The position numbers and the translations under genes are program-made. DNA of 19,123 nucleotides from an uncultured Oscillospiraceae bacterium. GTDB lineage: Bacteria; Bacillota; Clostridia; Oscillospirales; Oscillospiraceae. A model generated the notes under the pieces. The model did not search any database. It was not told where the DNA came from and saw only the letters and a program-made list of their open reading frames with translations. Shown here piece by piece: positions 8,432 through 15,859 of the stretch; position 1 is the stretch's first letter, and each line of letters begins with the position of its first letter. The stretch is taken from positions 1 to 19,123 of the forward strand of contig CAKTOJ010000026.1 in the NCBI GenBank assembly GCA_934589665.1. The letters run 5' to 3'.

Positions 8432-8434
8432 GAG
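8421..8434. promoter_or_regulatory. Candidate LysR binding dyad between lysR and brnQ
   Basis: CTCTT-TTGC-AAGAG is a perfect inverted repeat. It is consistent with the loose T-N11-A pattern of LysR boxes and overlaps the -35 of the LysR promoter. For brnQ it lies just upstream of a possible -10 (TAATAT, 8442-8447) that has no good -35, as expected of an activator-dependent promoter. Functional assignment is inferred. Confidence 0.4.
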
Positions 8435-8474
8435 CATGGTGTAATATTTCGGCATAAAGGAGTTGATTTTTCCC

Positions 8475-9848
8475 ATGACTACCAAACGATTGACAATCCA
8501 GCAGAAAATTCTTGTCGCTGGAACGCTCTTCGGCATGTTCTTCGGCGCCGGAAACCTGATCTTTCCCGTTCACCTCGGCCAGATGGCGGGACGCAACGTA
8601 CTCGCCGCGACCATCGGCTTTATCATCACGGCGGTCGGCATCCCCATCTTTGGCGTGGCTGCCATCGGCATCACGCACTCCGACGGACTGCAAACGCTTT
8701 CGAGCAAGGTCGGCAAGGGCTACGGTATTTTCTTCACCTGCCTGCTGTATCTGACCATCGGGCCGTTGTTCGCCATTCCGAGATGTGCCACCGTTTCGTT
8801 TACGACGGGCGTTGTCCCTATGCTGGAGGAAAATGCGCCGGAATGGCTGTATCTGCTTGTTTTCTCTGCGATGTTTTTCGGCTTTGTGCTCTTTTTCTCT
8901 CTGCGTCCCGGCAAGATCACGCTCTGGATCGGCAAGATCATCAACCCGCTCTTCCTGATCTTTTTTGCGGTGCTGGTCATTTCGGCGCTGCTTTCTCCGG
9001 GCGCTGCGGTCTCCGCGGTTGAGCCGGTGGAGGCGTATCAGAGCGATGCGTTTTTCCCCGCGCTCATTGAGGGCTACGGTACGATGGATGCCATTGCGGG
9101 CCTTGCCTTCGGCATCGTGGTCATCGACGTCATCCGCCGCATGGGGATCGACAACGACGATGCTATCGCACAAGATGTGCTCTCCTCCGGTATCCTGACG
9201 GGGCTGCTGATGATCCTGATCTACGTCATGTCGATCCTTGTCGGCGCGCAGTCGAGAGGACTTTTCGAGCTCTCGGCGAACGGAGGCATCGCCCTCACGC
9301 AGATCGCGGGCTATTACCTCGGCGGTGTGGGTCAGTTCATCCTCGCCTTCACCATCACCTTTGCCTGTCTCAAGACCTCCATCGGCCTTGTCACGGCCTG
9401 CGCGGAAACCTTTGTCAAGATGACGAACGGGAAGATCTCCTACCGCAGCTGGGCGATCCTCTTCACGCTCTTTTCCTTCGCTGTTTCCAATGTCGGACTC
9501 AGCGCCATCATCAACTACTCCGTCCCGATGCTCATGCTTATTTATCCGCCAGCGATCGCGCTCATTCTGCTGGCCTTTATCGGCAAATTCTTCGGGCACG
9601 ACCGCATTGTGTATATCGCGGTGATGATCGGCACCTGGGCGGCCGCTATCTTCGACTGCATGAAGACGCTGCCGGCATCGGTGCAGGCTGCGCTCCATCT
9701 GGAGATGCCCGTTGCCCTTGCCGCTGAATATCTGCCCCTGTTTGATAAAAACCTCGGCTGGCTGCTTCCTGCCATTGTGGGCTTTGCGGTCGGCATGGCG
9801 ATCCACCTGAGCAGAACAAAGGCTCCTGCTGCGGTGCAGGAGGACTGA
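8475..9848 (+). CDS. brnQ: Branched-chain amino acid transport system II carrier protein
   Basis: This 457-residue integral membrane protein of the BrnQ/LIVCS family imports leucine, isoleucine and valine with a cation (Na+ or H+). Family hallmarks are the start ILVAGTLFGMFFGAGNLIFP, GPLFAIPRCATVSF, and the later GQFILAFTITFACLKTSIGL. About twelve hydrophobic segments are present, as expected. I chose the ATG at 8475. The frame also opens at a TTG (8463), but the ribosome binding site AAAGGAG (8456-8462) abuts that TTG and lies 12 bases before the ATG, so the ATG is the workable start. It is divergent from a LysR regulator and ends just before a strong terminator, so it is probably a single-gene unit. 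Confidence 0.92.
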   Translation: MTTKRLTIQQKILVAGTLFGMFFGAGNLIFPVHLGQMAGRNVLAATIGFIITAVGIPIFGVAAIGITHSDGLQTLSSKVGKGYGIFFTCLLYLTIGPLFAIPRCATVSFTTGVVPMLEENAPEWLYLLVFSAMFFGFVLFFSLRPGKITLWIGKIINPLFLIFFAVLVISALLSPGAAVSAVEPVEAYQSDAFFPALIEGYGTMDAIAGLAFGIVVIDVIRRMGIDNDDAIAQDVLSSGILTGLLMILIYVMSILVGAQSRGLFELSANGGIALTQIAGYYLGGVGQFILAFTITFACLKTSIGLVTACAETFVKMTNGKISYRSWAILFTLFSFAVSNVGLSAIINYSVPMLMLIYPPAIALILLAFIGKFFGHDRIVYIAVMIGTWAAAIFDCMKTLPASVQAALHLEMPVALAAEYLPLFDKNLGWLLPAIVGFAVGMAIHLSRTKAPAAVQED

Positions 9849-9881
9849 GAGAGGACAGCTCTCTTCCCGCATAGGAAAAAG

Positions 9882-9924
9882 AACCAGACCGGCGGCATAG
9901 TGCCGCCGGTCTGGTTTCCTTTTT
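9882..9924 (+). terminator. Intrinsic terminator after brnQ
   Basis: A 16-base perfect stem, 9882-9897 paired with 9901-9916 (GGCGGCA-TAG-TGCCGCC at its top), is followed by TCCTTTTT. The RNHCP gene converges from the right and ends at 9936, so this may serve both directions. Confidence 0.85.
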
Positions 9925-9935
9925 GCTCCGCCGCT

Positions 9936-10361
9936 TCAGCGGAGACTTCCGTCTCCGCCCATTAGGGCGGTCATTTCCTCGATCCGCTCGAGCGGGAAGG
10001 GAGGCTCACACAAGGGCTTGAGCGCAATGCTCATCAGCTTCATGGGATTGTCGTCCGCCGCCACGCGGTTGGAGTTGAGCGCGCCGCAGCGCCGGCAGCG
10101 GTGGATGACGGCCCATTCGCCGCCCTTGCGTACCCAGACGGCCACCGGCTCCATGATGCCGCCGCAGTCGCTCTCCCGGTCGCCCGGTTCGATATCGACA
10201 TGAAGGCTTGCAAGGCAGTTCGGACAGTGGTTGCGGTGCTCGCTTCCGGCGTTCTGGGGAGTGCACAGCCGCCCGCATACCTTACACGTAAAGCTGTCGT
10301 GACAGGCATGCGTTTTGTAGTAGCCCTTTTCAAAGGTTTTGCGTTTGTTTTCGCGGTTCAT
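9936..10361 (-). CDS. RNHCP domain-containing zinc-ribbon protein
   Basis: This is a small 141-residue protein with the motif that names the RNHCP family (HRNHCPNCLASLH, motif at residues 43-47). It has cysteine pairs typical of zinc ribbons (C26/C29, C46/C49, C89/C92, plus C66). The biochemical role of the family is not established; a nucleic-acid or ribosome-related role is a guess. I chose the ATG at 10359-10361 because a perfect AGGAGG lies 5 bases upstream and the conserved sequence starts there. The frame extends to 10445, but that stretch is the leader. The best promoter lies about 200 bases upstream, leaving a long untranslated leader with competing hairpins. The gene is divergent from the MoxR/VWA pair. 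Confidence 0.85.
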   Translation of the reverse strand: MNRENKRKTFEKGYYKTHACHDSFTCKVCGRLCTPQNAGSEHRNHCPNCLASLHVDIEPGDRESDCGGIMEPVAVWVRKGGEWAVIHRCRRCGALNSNRVAADDNPMKLMSIALKPLCEPPFPLERIEEMTALMGGDGSLR

Positions 10362-10562
10362 AAGATCCTCCTGAAATCGCAGCTTGCTGCTCTCCGGGAG
10401 GAACGGCGTGTGTTGGATTTGCCGGACCTCCCGGTCAGGCCACACGATCCAGTGATAAGATAGAATGTTTCAAAAAAATCTCCTGTTCTTGTATTTGGTG
10501 CGGAAAATCCGCGCCCGTTTTTGTCGGTGGCCCCATCCGCGCGGGGAAGGGAACGACTGACT
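10362..10562 (-). promoter_or_regulatory. Long structured leader upstream of the RNHCP gene
   Basis: This is the leader predicted from the promoter at 10569-10597, about 200 nt long. Three segments near the gene can pair in exclusive ways. A is CCGGGAGG (10434-10427) and B is CCTCCCGG (10401-10394); they are perfectly complementary. B with its flank (TCCTCC) also pairs with the Shine-Dalgarno GGAGGA (10371-10366). A can also fold alone in a small hairpin (10440-10421, GACC-GGGA-GGTC core). Further upstream are GCGGA-TTT-TCCGC and other GC-rich foldings. The arrangement suggests translation control. I do not recognise a known riboswitch class. The 319 bases between the genes hold only this leader and two divergent promoters. 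Confidence 0.4.
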
Positions 10563-10568
10563 GGCATC

Positions 10569-10597
10569 ATTATAACCGCTGTGCGGCCTTCTGCCAA
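10569..10597 (-). promoter_or_regulatory. Predicted promoter of the RNHCP gene
   Basis: TTGGCA (10597-10592) and TATAAT (10574-10569) on the leftward strand are 17 bases apart. This is the closest match to consensus in the window. Transcription would start near 10562, about 200 bases before the RNHCP start codon. Confidence 0.65.
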
Positions 10598-10628
10598 GTG
10601 GAGGGATAAAAATTTACAGAAAAAAGAT

Positions 10629-10656
10629 TTGCAAAAAATTTTACGTGTGCTATGAT
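10629..10656 (+). promoter_or_regulatory. Predicted promoter of the AAA+/VWA operon
   Basis: TTGCAA (10629-10634) and TATGAT (10651-10656) are 16 bases apart. The predicted leader to the GTG start is short, about 18 nt. This promoter and the leftward RNHCP promoter are back to back, with only about 30 bases between their -35 boxes. Confidence 0.6.
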
Positions 10657-10680
10657 GAGCCCGAATAAGAGGATGCATGC

Positions 10681-11628
10681 GTGTCCGGATCAAAAGAGAA
10701 AGAGGGACAGAAGTTGTTGGATTTTCTGGAGCAGGAGCACATCAGCCCGGAGCTGCTGGACGGAGTGCGTGAGTACCGTGAAAAATATCCCGCCGCGCCG
10801 GAGCTGCAAAGCCGTATTCCGCAGCCGCACTATCATTATTATGGCCGCGAGGTATGGGAGGCCGCCATCGCCGCACTGCTGTGCGGGGAGAATCTGCTGC
10901 TGGCCGGCAGCAAGGCCACGGGCAAGAATGTGCTGACCGAGAATCTGGCGCAGGTGTTCGGCAGACCCGCGTGGGATGTTTCCTTCCATGTCAATATGGA
11001 CGCGGCTGGACTGATCGGCATGGATACCTTTGAAAACGGGCAGGTGACCTTCCGGCCGGGGCCGGTGTATCTGTGCGCGAAAAACGGCGGCTTCGGTGTG
11101 CTCGATGAGATCAATATGGCAAAGAACGAGGCGCTTGCCGTGCTCCATGCCGCACTGGATTTCCGCCGCGCCATCGATGTGCCCGGCTATGAGCGTATGG
11201 AGATCGACCCGGCCGCGCGCTTCATCGGGACGATGAACTACGGTTATGCCGGTACGCGCGAGCTCAACGAAGCGCTTACGAGCCGCTTTGTGGTCATTCA
11301 GATGCCGCCAATCGCGGCAGATGGACTTGAGCGCCTGTTCAGCGAGGAGTTTCCGACGCTGAAGAAAAAGTACCGCGGGCAGTTCGTGCAGCTTTTCCTC
11401 GACCTCCAGAAGAAGTGCGAGAGTGCGGAGATCTCCGCCAAGGCGCTTGATCTGCGCGGCCTGCTTGACGCGCTGCGTTTGATCCGGCGCGGCGTGAGCG
11501 CCGGCACAGCGCTGGATATGGGCATGACGAACAAGGCGTTTGACGCGTATGAGCAGGGACTTATCCGCGATGTGATCGCTGCGCGCATCCCCGCAAAGCT
11601 CGACCGCGGCCATCTGTTTGACGACTGA
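10681..11628 (+). CDS. MoxR-like AAA+ ATPase
   Basis: This 315-residue AAA+ ATPase belongs to the MoxR/AAA_5 group, whose members act with VWA-domain partners as chaperones that activate or load cofactors into other proteins. Walker A is G76-S-K-A-T-G-K82-N83, so the usual Ser/Thr after the lysine is Asn. Walker B is VLDEIN (D142, E143). Sensor 1 is GTMNYGY (N186), and the arginine finger lies in LTSRF (R202). I kept the GTG start at 10681, which has AAGAGG 8 bases upstream. A TTG at 10714 with AGAGGG before it is a possible alternative. The VWA gene follows one base after the stop, so the two form an operon. No client gene is adjacent, so the target is unknown. Confidence 0.87.
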   Translation: MSGSKEKEGQKLLDFLEQEHISPELLDGVREYREKYPAAPELQSRIPQPHYHYYGREVWEAAIAALLCGENLLLAGSKATGKNVLTENLAQVFGRPAWDVSFHVNMDAAGLIGMDTFENGQVTFRPGPVYLCAKNGGFGVLDEINMAKNEALAVLHAALDFRRAIDVPGYERMEIDPAARFIGTMNYGYAGTRELNEALTSRFVVIQMPPIAADGLERLFSEEFPTLKKKYRGQFVQLFLDLQKKCESAEISAKALDLRGLLDALRLIRRGVSAGTALDMGMTNKAFDAYEQGLIRDVIAARIPAKLDRGHLFDD

Positions 11629-11629
11629 T

Positions 11630-13381
11630 ATGGAGACTGCCAGCTACAGTGCCCGGCAGCGCCGCGCCATCAACCTTGTCTGGACGGCCTGCGGGGATTA
11701 CAGCTTTGAGCCGCGCTTTCTTGCGCTCAGGTCAAACGGCGAACCGGACTTTTATATGAACTGTGTCATCGGACTGGTGCACAAATGGCTCGGCGACGAG
11801 ATGCCGAACCGGCTGTTTGCCCGCTGGGCGGGCGATACGCGGCAGGCTGTCTTTGACGACCTTGCGTGGCTTGCGCTGGAAAACGCCGTGTACGAAAAGG
11901 AGCTGCCCGGGCGGCCGGTGCTTGAAGAGCTGCGCCGTGCCCACGCCGGGGAGTTTTTCGCGTCCGAATACCAGCTCTCGCGGCAGGAGTGGATGGAAAA
12001 GAACCAGCTGGTCTATTCCCTCCAGTCCGCGCACTGGAAGAGCGTGCTGGGTCAGCGCCCGCCGCTGCTCGCACCGTGGGAGAAGGGACTGTCCGATGCA
12101 CTGTGCTGCGCCGGAACGCTCAGTGCCGGCGAGCTGGAGAGCAGCATTCTTACGGCGTTTGCGAAGTATCTGCAATTCCACGGGACCATTCATAAAAAGA
12201 ACCCGTTCCGCTTTCATTTCAGCGACAAATGGGCGCCGCTGCTCACCAAGCTCATGCCGGTCGAGATCGTCCGAACGGACGAGCTGACCGTGGGACGCTC
12301 CACCGCCGCGGGAGAGAACGGCATGGTGCGCGCGTCCAATGCGCTGAGGTCGCATCTGCGCTCCAATGAGCGTGAAGGAGAGGATCGGGACTATATCGAG
12401 CGCTGCTTCGGCCGCAGCCTGTATGCGCCGCAGCAGCTTGCGCTCATTGAGCAGCGCTGCTGCACCGGCAACCATCTGGGCTGCCGCCTCTGGTTCACCC
12501 GCGGCGTGCCGGCGCCGGACAAACCGGCGCGTGCGGACACGCAGCGGCTGTTCGAGCAGGCTGCCGAGCAGGCGGAGCGCAACCGCGCCGCCTATCTGCG
12601 CGGAAGCGAGCTGCATCAGAACGCACTCCTTCGTCTGACGGAACAGATCCGCAACTGCATGCTCGTCCACCAGCAGCCTGAGCTGGTGCCCGCCCGTCAG
12701 GGCCGGCTGGACGGCACGCGCGCCTGGCGCGAACCGGTGCTGCGCGACGACCGTGTGTTTCTGCGCAGCGAGGAGGAGAGCCGCGCGGGCTTCACCGTCG
12801 ACCTGCTGCTCGATGCGTCCGCCTCGCGCCTACATTGTCAGGAGACGATTGCCATTCAGGGCTATATCCTTGCCAAAAGCCTTGCAGCCTGCGGCATCCC
12901 TGTGCGCGTGACCAGCTTTTGCAGTCTGCGTGGGTACACGGTTCTGCGCATTTTAAAGGACTTCGGCGACCGGAACGGCGAGCATAGGATCTTCGACTAC
13001 TTTGCCGCCGGATGGAACCGCGACGGACTGGCTCTGCGCGGCATGGGAGAGCTGATGCCCTCCGCGCCGGAGCAAAAGCGTCTGCTTATTCTGCTCACCG
13101 ACGCAAGCCCAAACGACAGCCACAAGATCCTTCCGAGCGGAAAGATCCCGCTCAGCCGCGATTACGACGGACAGCCCGGCATCGACGATACCGCCGCCGA
13201 GGTGCGCGCCCTGCGTGCGAAGGGGGTGCGTGTGGCGGCGGTGTTCATGGGTGAGAACGCCAGCGTTCCGGCGGCAAACGCCATTTATGGCCGCGACCTC
13301 GCGCGCATCCGCCGCATCGACCAGCTTGCCACCGCGGCAGGCCGGCTCATTCAGGACGAGATCCGTGAGCTGTCAGGCTAA
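11630..13381 (+). CDS. VWA domain protein, CobT/NorD-like partner of the AAA+ ATPase
   Basis: This 583-residue cytosolic protein has a C-terminal von Willebrand factor A domain (about residues 388-583). The metal-ion site is visible: D395-A-S397-A-S399 in LLLDASASRL, the NRDG motif that in CobT/NorD-type domains occupies the usual threonine position, and D491 in LLTDASPND. The N-terminal 380 residues are mostly helical with no domain I can name. NorD and CobT proteins pair with AAA+ partners (NorQ, CobS) to activate nitric oxide reductase or insert cobalt. Here the AAA+ gene directly precedes. I chose the ATG at 11630, one base after the upstream stop (TGATATG). It has no good ribosome binding site, so it is probably translationally coupled. 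No metalloenzyme gene lies nearby. Confidence 0.82.
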   Translation: METASYSARQRRAINLVWTACGDYSFEPRFLALRSNGEPDFYMNCVIGLVHKWLGDEMPNRLFARWAGDTRQAVFDDLAWLALENAVYEKELPGRPVLEELRRAHAGEFFASEYQLSRQEWMEKNQLVYSLQSAHWKSVLGQRPPLLAPWEKGLSDALCCAGTLSAGELESSILTAFAKYLQFHGTIHKKNPFRFHFSDKWAPLLTKLMPVEIVRTDELTVGRSTAAGENGMVRASNALRSHLRSNEREGEDRDYIERCFGRSLYAPQQLALIEQRCCTGNHLGCRLWFTRGVPAPDKPARADTQRLFEQAAEQAERNRAAYLRGSELHQNALLRLTEQIRNCMLVHQQPELVPARQGRLDGTRAWREPVLRDDRVFLRSEEESRAGFTVDLLLDASASRLHCQETIAIQGYILAKSLAACGIPVRVTSFCSLRGYTVLRILKDFGDRNGEHRIFDYFAAGWNRDGLALRGMGELMPSAPEQKRLLILLTDASPNDSHKILPSGKIPLSRDYDGQPGIDDTAAEVRALRAKGVRVAAVFMGENASVPAANAIYGRDLARIRRIDQLATAAGRLIQDEIRELSG

Positions 13382-13387
13382 ACAAAA

Positions 13388-13425
13388 AAAGAGCGGCTGC
13401 TTCGCAGCCGCTCTTTCTGTTTTTT
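13388..13425 (+). terminator. Intrinsic terminator after the AAA+/VWA operon
   Basis: A 13-base perfect stem, AAAGAGCGGCTGC (13388-13400) with 13404-13416, has a TTC loop and is followed by CTGTTTTTT. The A-tract on the left flank makes it likely to work leftwards too, ending the HAD transcript. Confidence 0.88.
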
Positions 13426-14234
13426 CAGCCCTTCTCCGCGCGGGCGATGGATGCGATGTCGCCCACGCCGTCGAGTACAACGCTGGGACGGTAGGCATAG
13501 GTCTTGAGTGTTTCGCGCGTCGAAACACCGGAGAGCACCAGCACCGTGGACATGCCGCTTTCCAGTCCGGAAATCACGTCGGTGTCCATGCGGTCGCCGA
13601 CCATCACGGCCTCGGCGGAGTGGCAGTGGAGCATCCTGAGCCCCGTGCGCATCATCAGGGGATTCGGCTTGCCGCAGAAGTAGGCCTGTCTGCCCGTCGC
13701 CATTTCGATGGGGGAGATGAGCGCGCGGCAGGCGGGAGCAATGCCGTTTTCAATGGGGCCGGAAACGTCGGAATTTGCGCCGATGAGCTTCGCACCCTGC
13801 ATGACGAGATTCGTCGCGCGGGTGAGCGTGTCGAGCGAATAGGTGCGGCCCTCACCGACGACCACATAGTCGGGGTTCACATCGTTCATCGTGATGCCCG
13901 CGTCGTAGAGCGCGTTCAAAAGCCCAGCCTCGCCGATGGCGAACACCGAGCAGCCCGGCGCCTGATCGCGCAGAAAGGCAGCCGTGGCAAGCGCGCTGGT
14001 ATAGAAATGCTCCTCCGGCACGTCCAGCCCCATGCGGGCCAGCTTCTGGTTCAGCTCACGCGGCGTGTAGCCGCTGTTGTTGGTGAGAAAGAGGTATTCC
14101 TTATCCTCATCGTGCAGCCACTGGATGAATTCGGCCACACCCGGAAGAATACGGTTGCCGTGATAGATCACGCCGTCCATATCGCAGAGGAAGCCCTTTT
14201 TTTCGTTAAAATCGATGGAAGCGAACGTATCCAT
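13425..14234 (-). CDS. HAD-IIA family hydrolase, NagD-like phosphatase
   Basis: This 269-residue cytosolic phosphatase belongs to the haloacid dehalogenase superfamily, subclass IIA (NagD/AraL/p-nitrophenyl phosphatase). All four HAD motifs are visible: nucleophile and acid D18/D20 in FLCDMDGVIYHG, the serine of LFLTNNSG, the lysine of CGKPNPLM, and the metal-binding aspartates of VMVGDRMDTDV. The long cap between motifs II and III is typical of subclass IIA. Substrates are usually small sugar or nucleotide phosphates; none can be named here. An imperfect AGG-type site precedes the ATG. It has its own promoter and a separate terminator lies upstream, so it is not part of the purA-purB transcript. 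It ends in the shared hairpin with the VWA gene. Confidence 0.9.
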   Translation of the reverse strand: MDTFASIDFNEKKGFLCDMDGVIYHGNRILPGVAEFIQWLHDEDKEYLFLTNNSGYTPRELNQKLARMGLDVPEEHFYTSALATAAFLRDQAPGCSVFAIGEAGLLNALYDAGITMNDVNPDYVVVGEGRTYSLDTLTRATNLVMQGAKLIGANSDVSGPIENGIAPACRALISPIEMATGRQAYFCGKPNPLMMRTGLRMLHCHSAEAVMVGDRMDTDVISGLESGMSTVLVLSGVSTRETLKTYAYRPSVVLDGVGDIASIARAEKG

Positions 14235-14271
14235 AAAATAGACCTGCCTTTCTGAGCAGTTGATTCAGATG

Positions 14272-14300
14272 ATTATCTGCATGGTATCATGCCTTTGCAA
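14272..14300 (-). promoter_or_regulatory. Predicted promoter of the HAD gene with an internal dyad
   Basis: TTGCAA (14300-14295) and GATAAT (14277-14272) on the leftward strand are 17 bases apart. Between them lies GCATG-GTAT-CATGC (14279-14292), a perfect inverted repeat in the promoter spacer, where a repressor could sit. Confidence 0.5.
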
Positions 14301-14374
14301 AAGTTTCCAGCAAAATCTTGTAAAGTTTTCCGGAAAATAACCAAAAGTATTGGATTTGTTCCGGTAAAAGAGGC

Positions 14375-14402
14375 GTGCCGCCGTCCTGATGGACGGCGGC
14401 AC
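14375..14402 (-). terminator. Intrinsic terminator after purB
   Basis: A perfect 12-base stem, GTGCCGCCGTCC (14375-14386) with 14391-14402, has a 4-base loop. On the leftward strand it is followed by GCCTCTTTT. It separates the purA-purB unit from the HAD gene. Confidence 0.75.
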
Positions 14403-14419
14403 TGTTTTTCCATCAACCA

Positions 14420-15838
14420 TCAAAGGGTGATCGCGCCGTCCGCGCTTTCTGCGCCCGCAAGCAGCGGCGCACATTCGGCAAGAAAGCGCTCTACCTGCTG
14501 GGCGCAGCGTCCGATGTAGAGCTTTGGCTCCATCACGGCGTCCAGCTCCGCGCGCGTCATGCCGAAGGCGGGATCAGCGGCAAGACGGTCAAGCAGATCG
14601 CAGCGCTCGCCCTCCTTCATGCGGGCGGTCGCTGCCATGGAGTGCTGGCGGATTTTCTCGTGCAGCTCCTGACGGTTGCCGCCTCGCTTGACAGCCTCCA
14701 TCATGATGTTTTCCGTGGCGAGGAAGGGAAGATATTCACGGATCGTGCGCTCGACGATCTTTTCGTTCACGTGCAGCCCGTTTGTCACGTTCTGGCACAG
14801 CCGCAGCACCGCATCCGCGCAGAGGAAGCCCTCGGGCATGGAGATGCGGCGGTTGGCCGAGTCGTCGAGCGTGCGCTCGAGCCACTGGACGCTTGCGGTC
14901 ATGGGCGCGTTCGCCGCATCGGCCATCAGGTAGCGGCTGAGCGAACAGATGCGCTCGCAGCGCATGGGGTTGCGCTTATAGGGCATGGCGGACGAGCCGA
15001 TCTGGTTTGTTTCAAACGGCTCCTCGACCTGCCGGTCGTGCTGGAGCAGACGCAGGTCGTTGGCCATGCGGTACGCACTCTGTGCGATGGAGGAGAGAAC
15101 GTTCAGGATGCGGCTGTCCGTTTTGCGCGGATAGGTCTGGCCGCAGACGGAAAAGCAGCGGTCAAAGCCGAACTCGGCGGCGATGCGGCGGTTCATCTCG
15201 TCGATCTTTTCGCCGTCGCCGTCAAAGAGGTCTATGAAGCTGGCCTCCGTGCCGGTCGTGCCGCGGCAGCCGAGAAATTTCATCGTTGTAAGAACGTGGT
15301 CAAGCTCTTCCAGATCGCTGAGGAAGTCCTGCATCCACAGCGCCGCGCGCTTACCGATCGTGACGGGCTGTGCGGGCTGATAGTGCGTGTAGCCGAGCGT
15401 GGGCGTCGCGGCGTATTCGCGCGCGAACACGGCAAGATTTGCCAGAACGCCGCGCAGCTCGCCGCGCAGATACTTTAGGCCGTCGCGGTAGAGAATGAGG
15501 TCGGCGTTGTCGGTGACGTAGCAGCTTGTTGCGCCGAGGTGGATGATGCCCGCCGCGCCCGGCGCGGCCTTGCCGTAGGCATAGACGTGCGCCATGACAT
15601 CGTGGCGCACCTCGCGCTCACGCTGCTCGGCTATAGCGTAGTCAATATCGGTGATGTGCGAGGCCAGCTCCGCAACCTGCTCCGCCATGATGGGGAGCCC
15701 CAGCTCATGTTCGGCGCGGGCCAGCGCCGTCCAAAGCCTGCGCCATGTCTGAAAGCGCGTGTCAGCGGAGAACAGGCGCAGCATATACGCCGACGCGTAG
15801 CGCGATGACAGGGGGGATTCGTAAACGTCCTTGCTCAT
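14420..15838 (-). CDS. purB: Adenylosuccinate lyase
   Basis: This 472-residue lyase of the fumarase/aspartase superfamily cleaves adenylosuccinate to AMP plus fumarate, and SAICAR to AICAR plus fumarate. It acts in the cytosol, normally as a homotetramer. The superfamily signature is clear as GSSAMPYKRNPMRCERI, with catalytic-site sequences TLGYTHYQPAQPVTIGKRA and HLGATSCYVTDNADLI. The start MSKDVYESPLSSRY is typical of the family, and GAGGAA lies upstream of the ATG. The length agrees with the longer Clostridial/eukaryotic-like type. It lies 21 bases behind purA in the same direction, so the two steps from IMP to AMP are encoded as one transcript. Confidence 0.95.
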   Translation of the reverse strand: MSKDVYESPLSSRYASAYMLRLFSADTRFQTWRRLWTALARAEHELGLPIMAEQVAELASHITDIDYAIAEQREREVRHDVMAHVYAYGKAAPGAAGIIHLGATSCYVTDNADLILYRDGLKYLRGELRGVLANLAVFAREYAATPTLGYTHYQPAQPVTIGKRAALWMQDFLSDLEELDHVLTTMKFLGCRGTTGTEASFIDLFDGDGEKIDEMNRRIAAEFGFDRCFSVCGQTYPRKTDSRILNVLSSIAQSAYRMANDLRLLQHDRQVEEPFETNQIGSSAMPYKRNPMRCERICSLSRYLMADAANAPMTASVQWLERTLDDSANRRISMPEGFLCADAVLRLCQNVTNGLHVNEKIVERTIREYLPFLATENIMMEAVKRGGNRQELHEKIRQHSMAATARMKEGERCDLLDRLAADPAFGMTRAELDAVMEPKLYIGRCAQQVERFLAECAPLLAGAESADGAITL

Positions 15839-15859
15839 GGCAGAATTCCTCTCTCTGCG

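Noticed and set aside
8463-8474. TTG start four codons before the chosen brnQ ATG
   Set aside because: The ribosome binding site directly abuts it, leaving no spacing.
8394-9872. 492-codon open frame on the minus strand opposite brnQ
   Set aside because: Low-complexity charged translation antisense to a clear BrnQ protein.
10362-10445. 28-codon N-terminal extension of the RNHCP frame
   Set aside because: No ribosome binding site supports it. The perfect AGGAGG and the family-like sequence begin at 10361.
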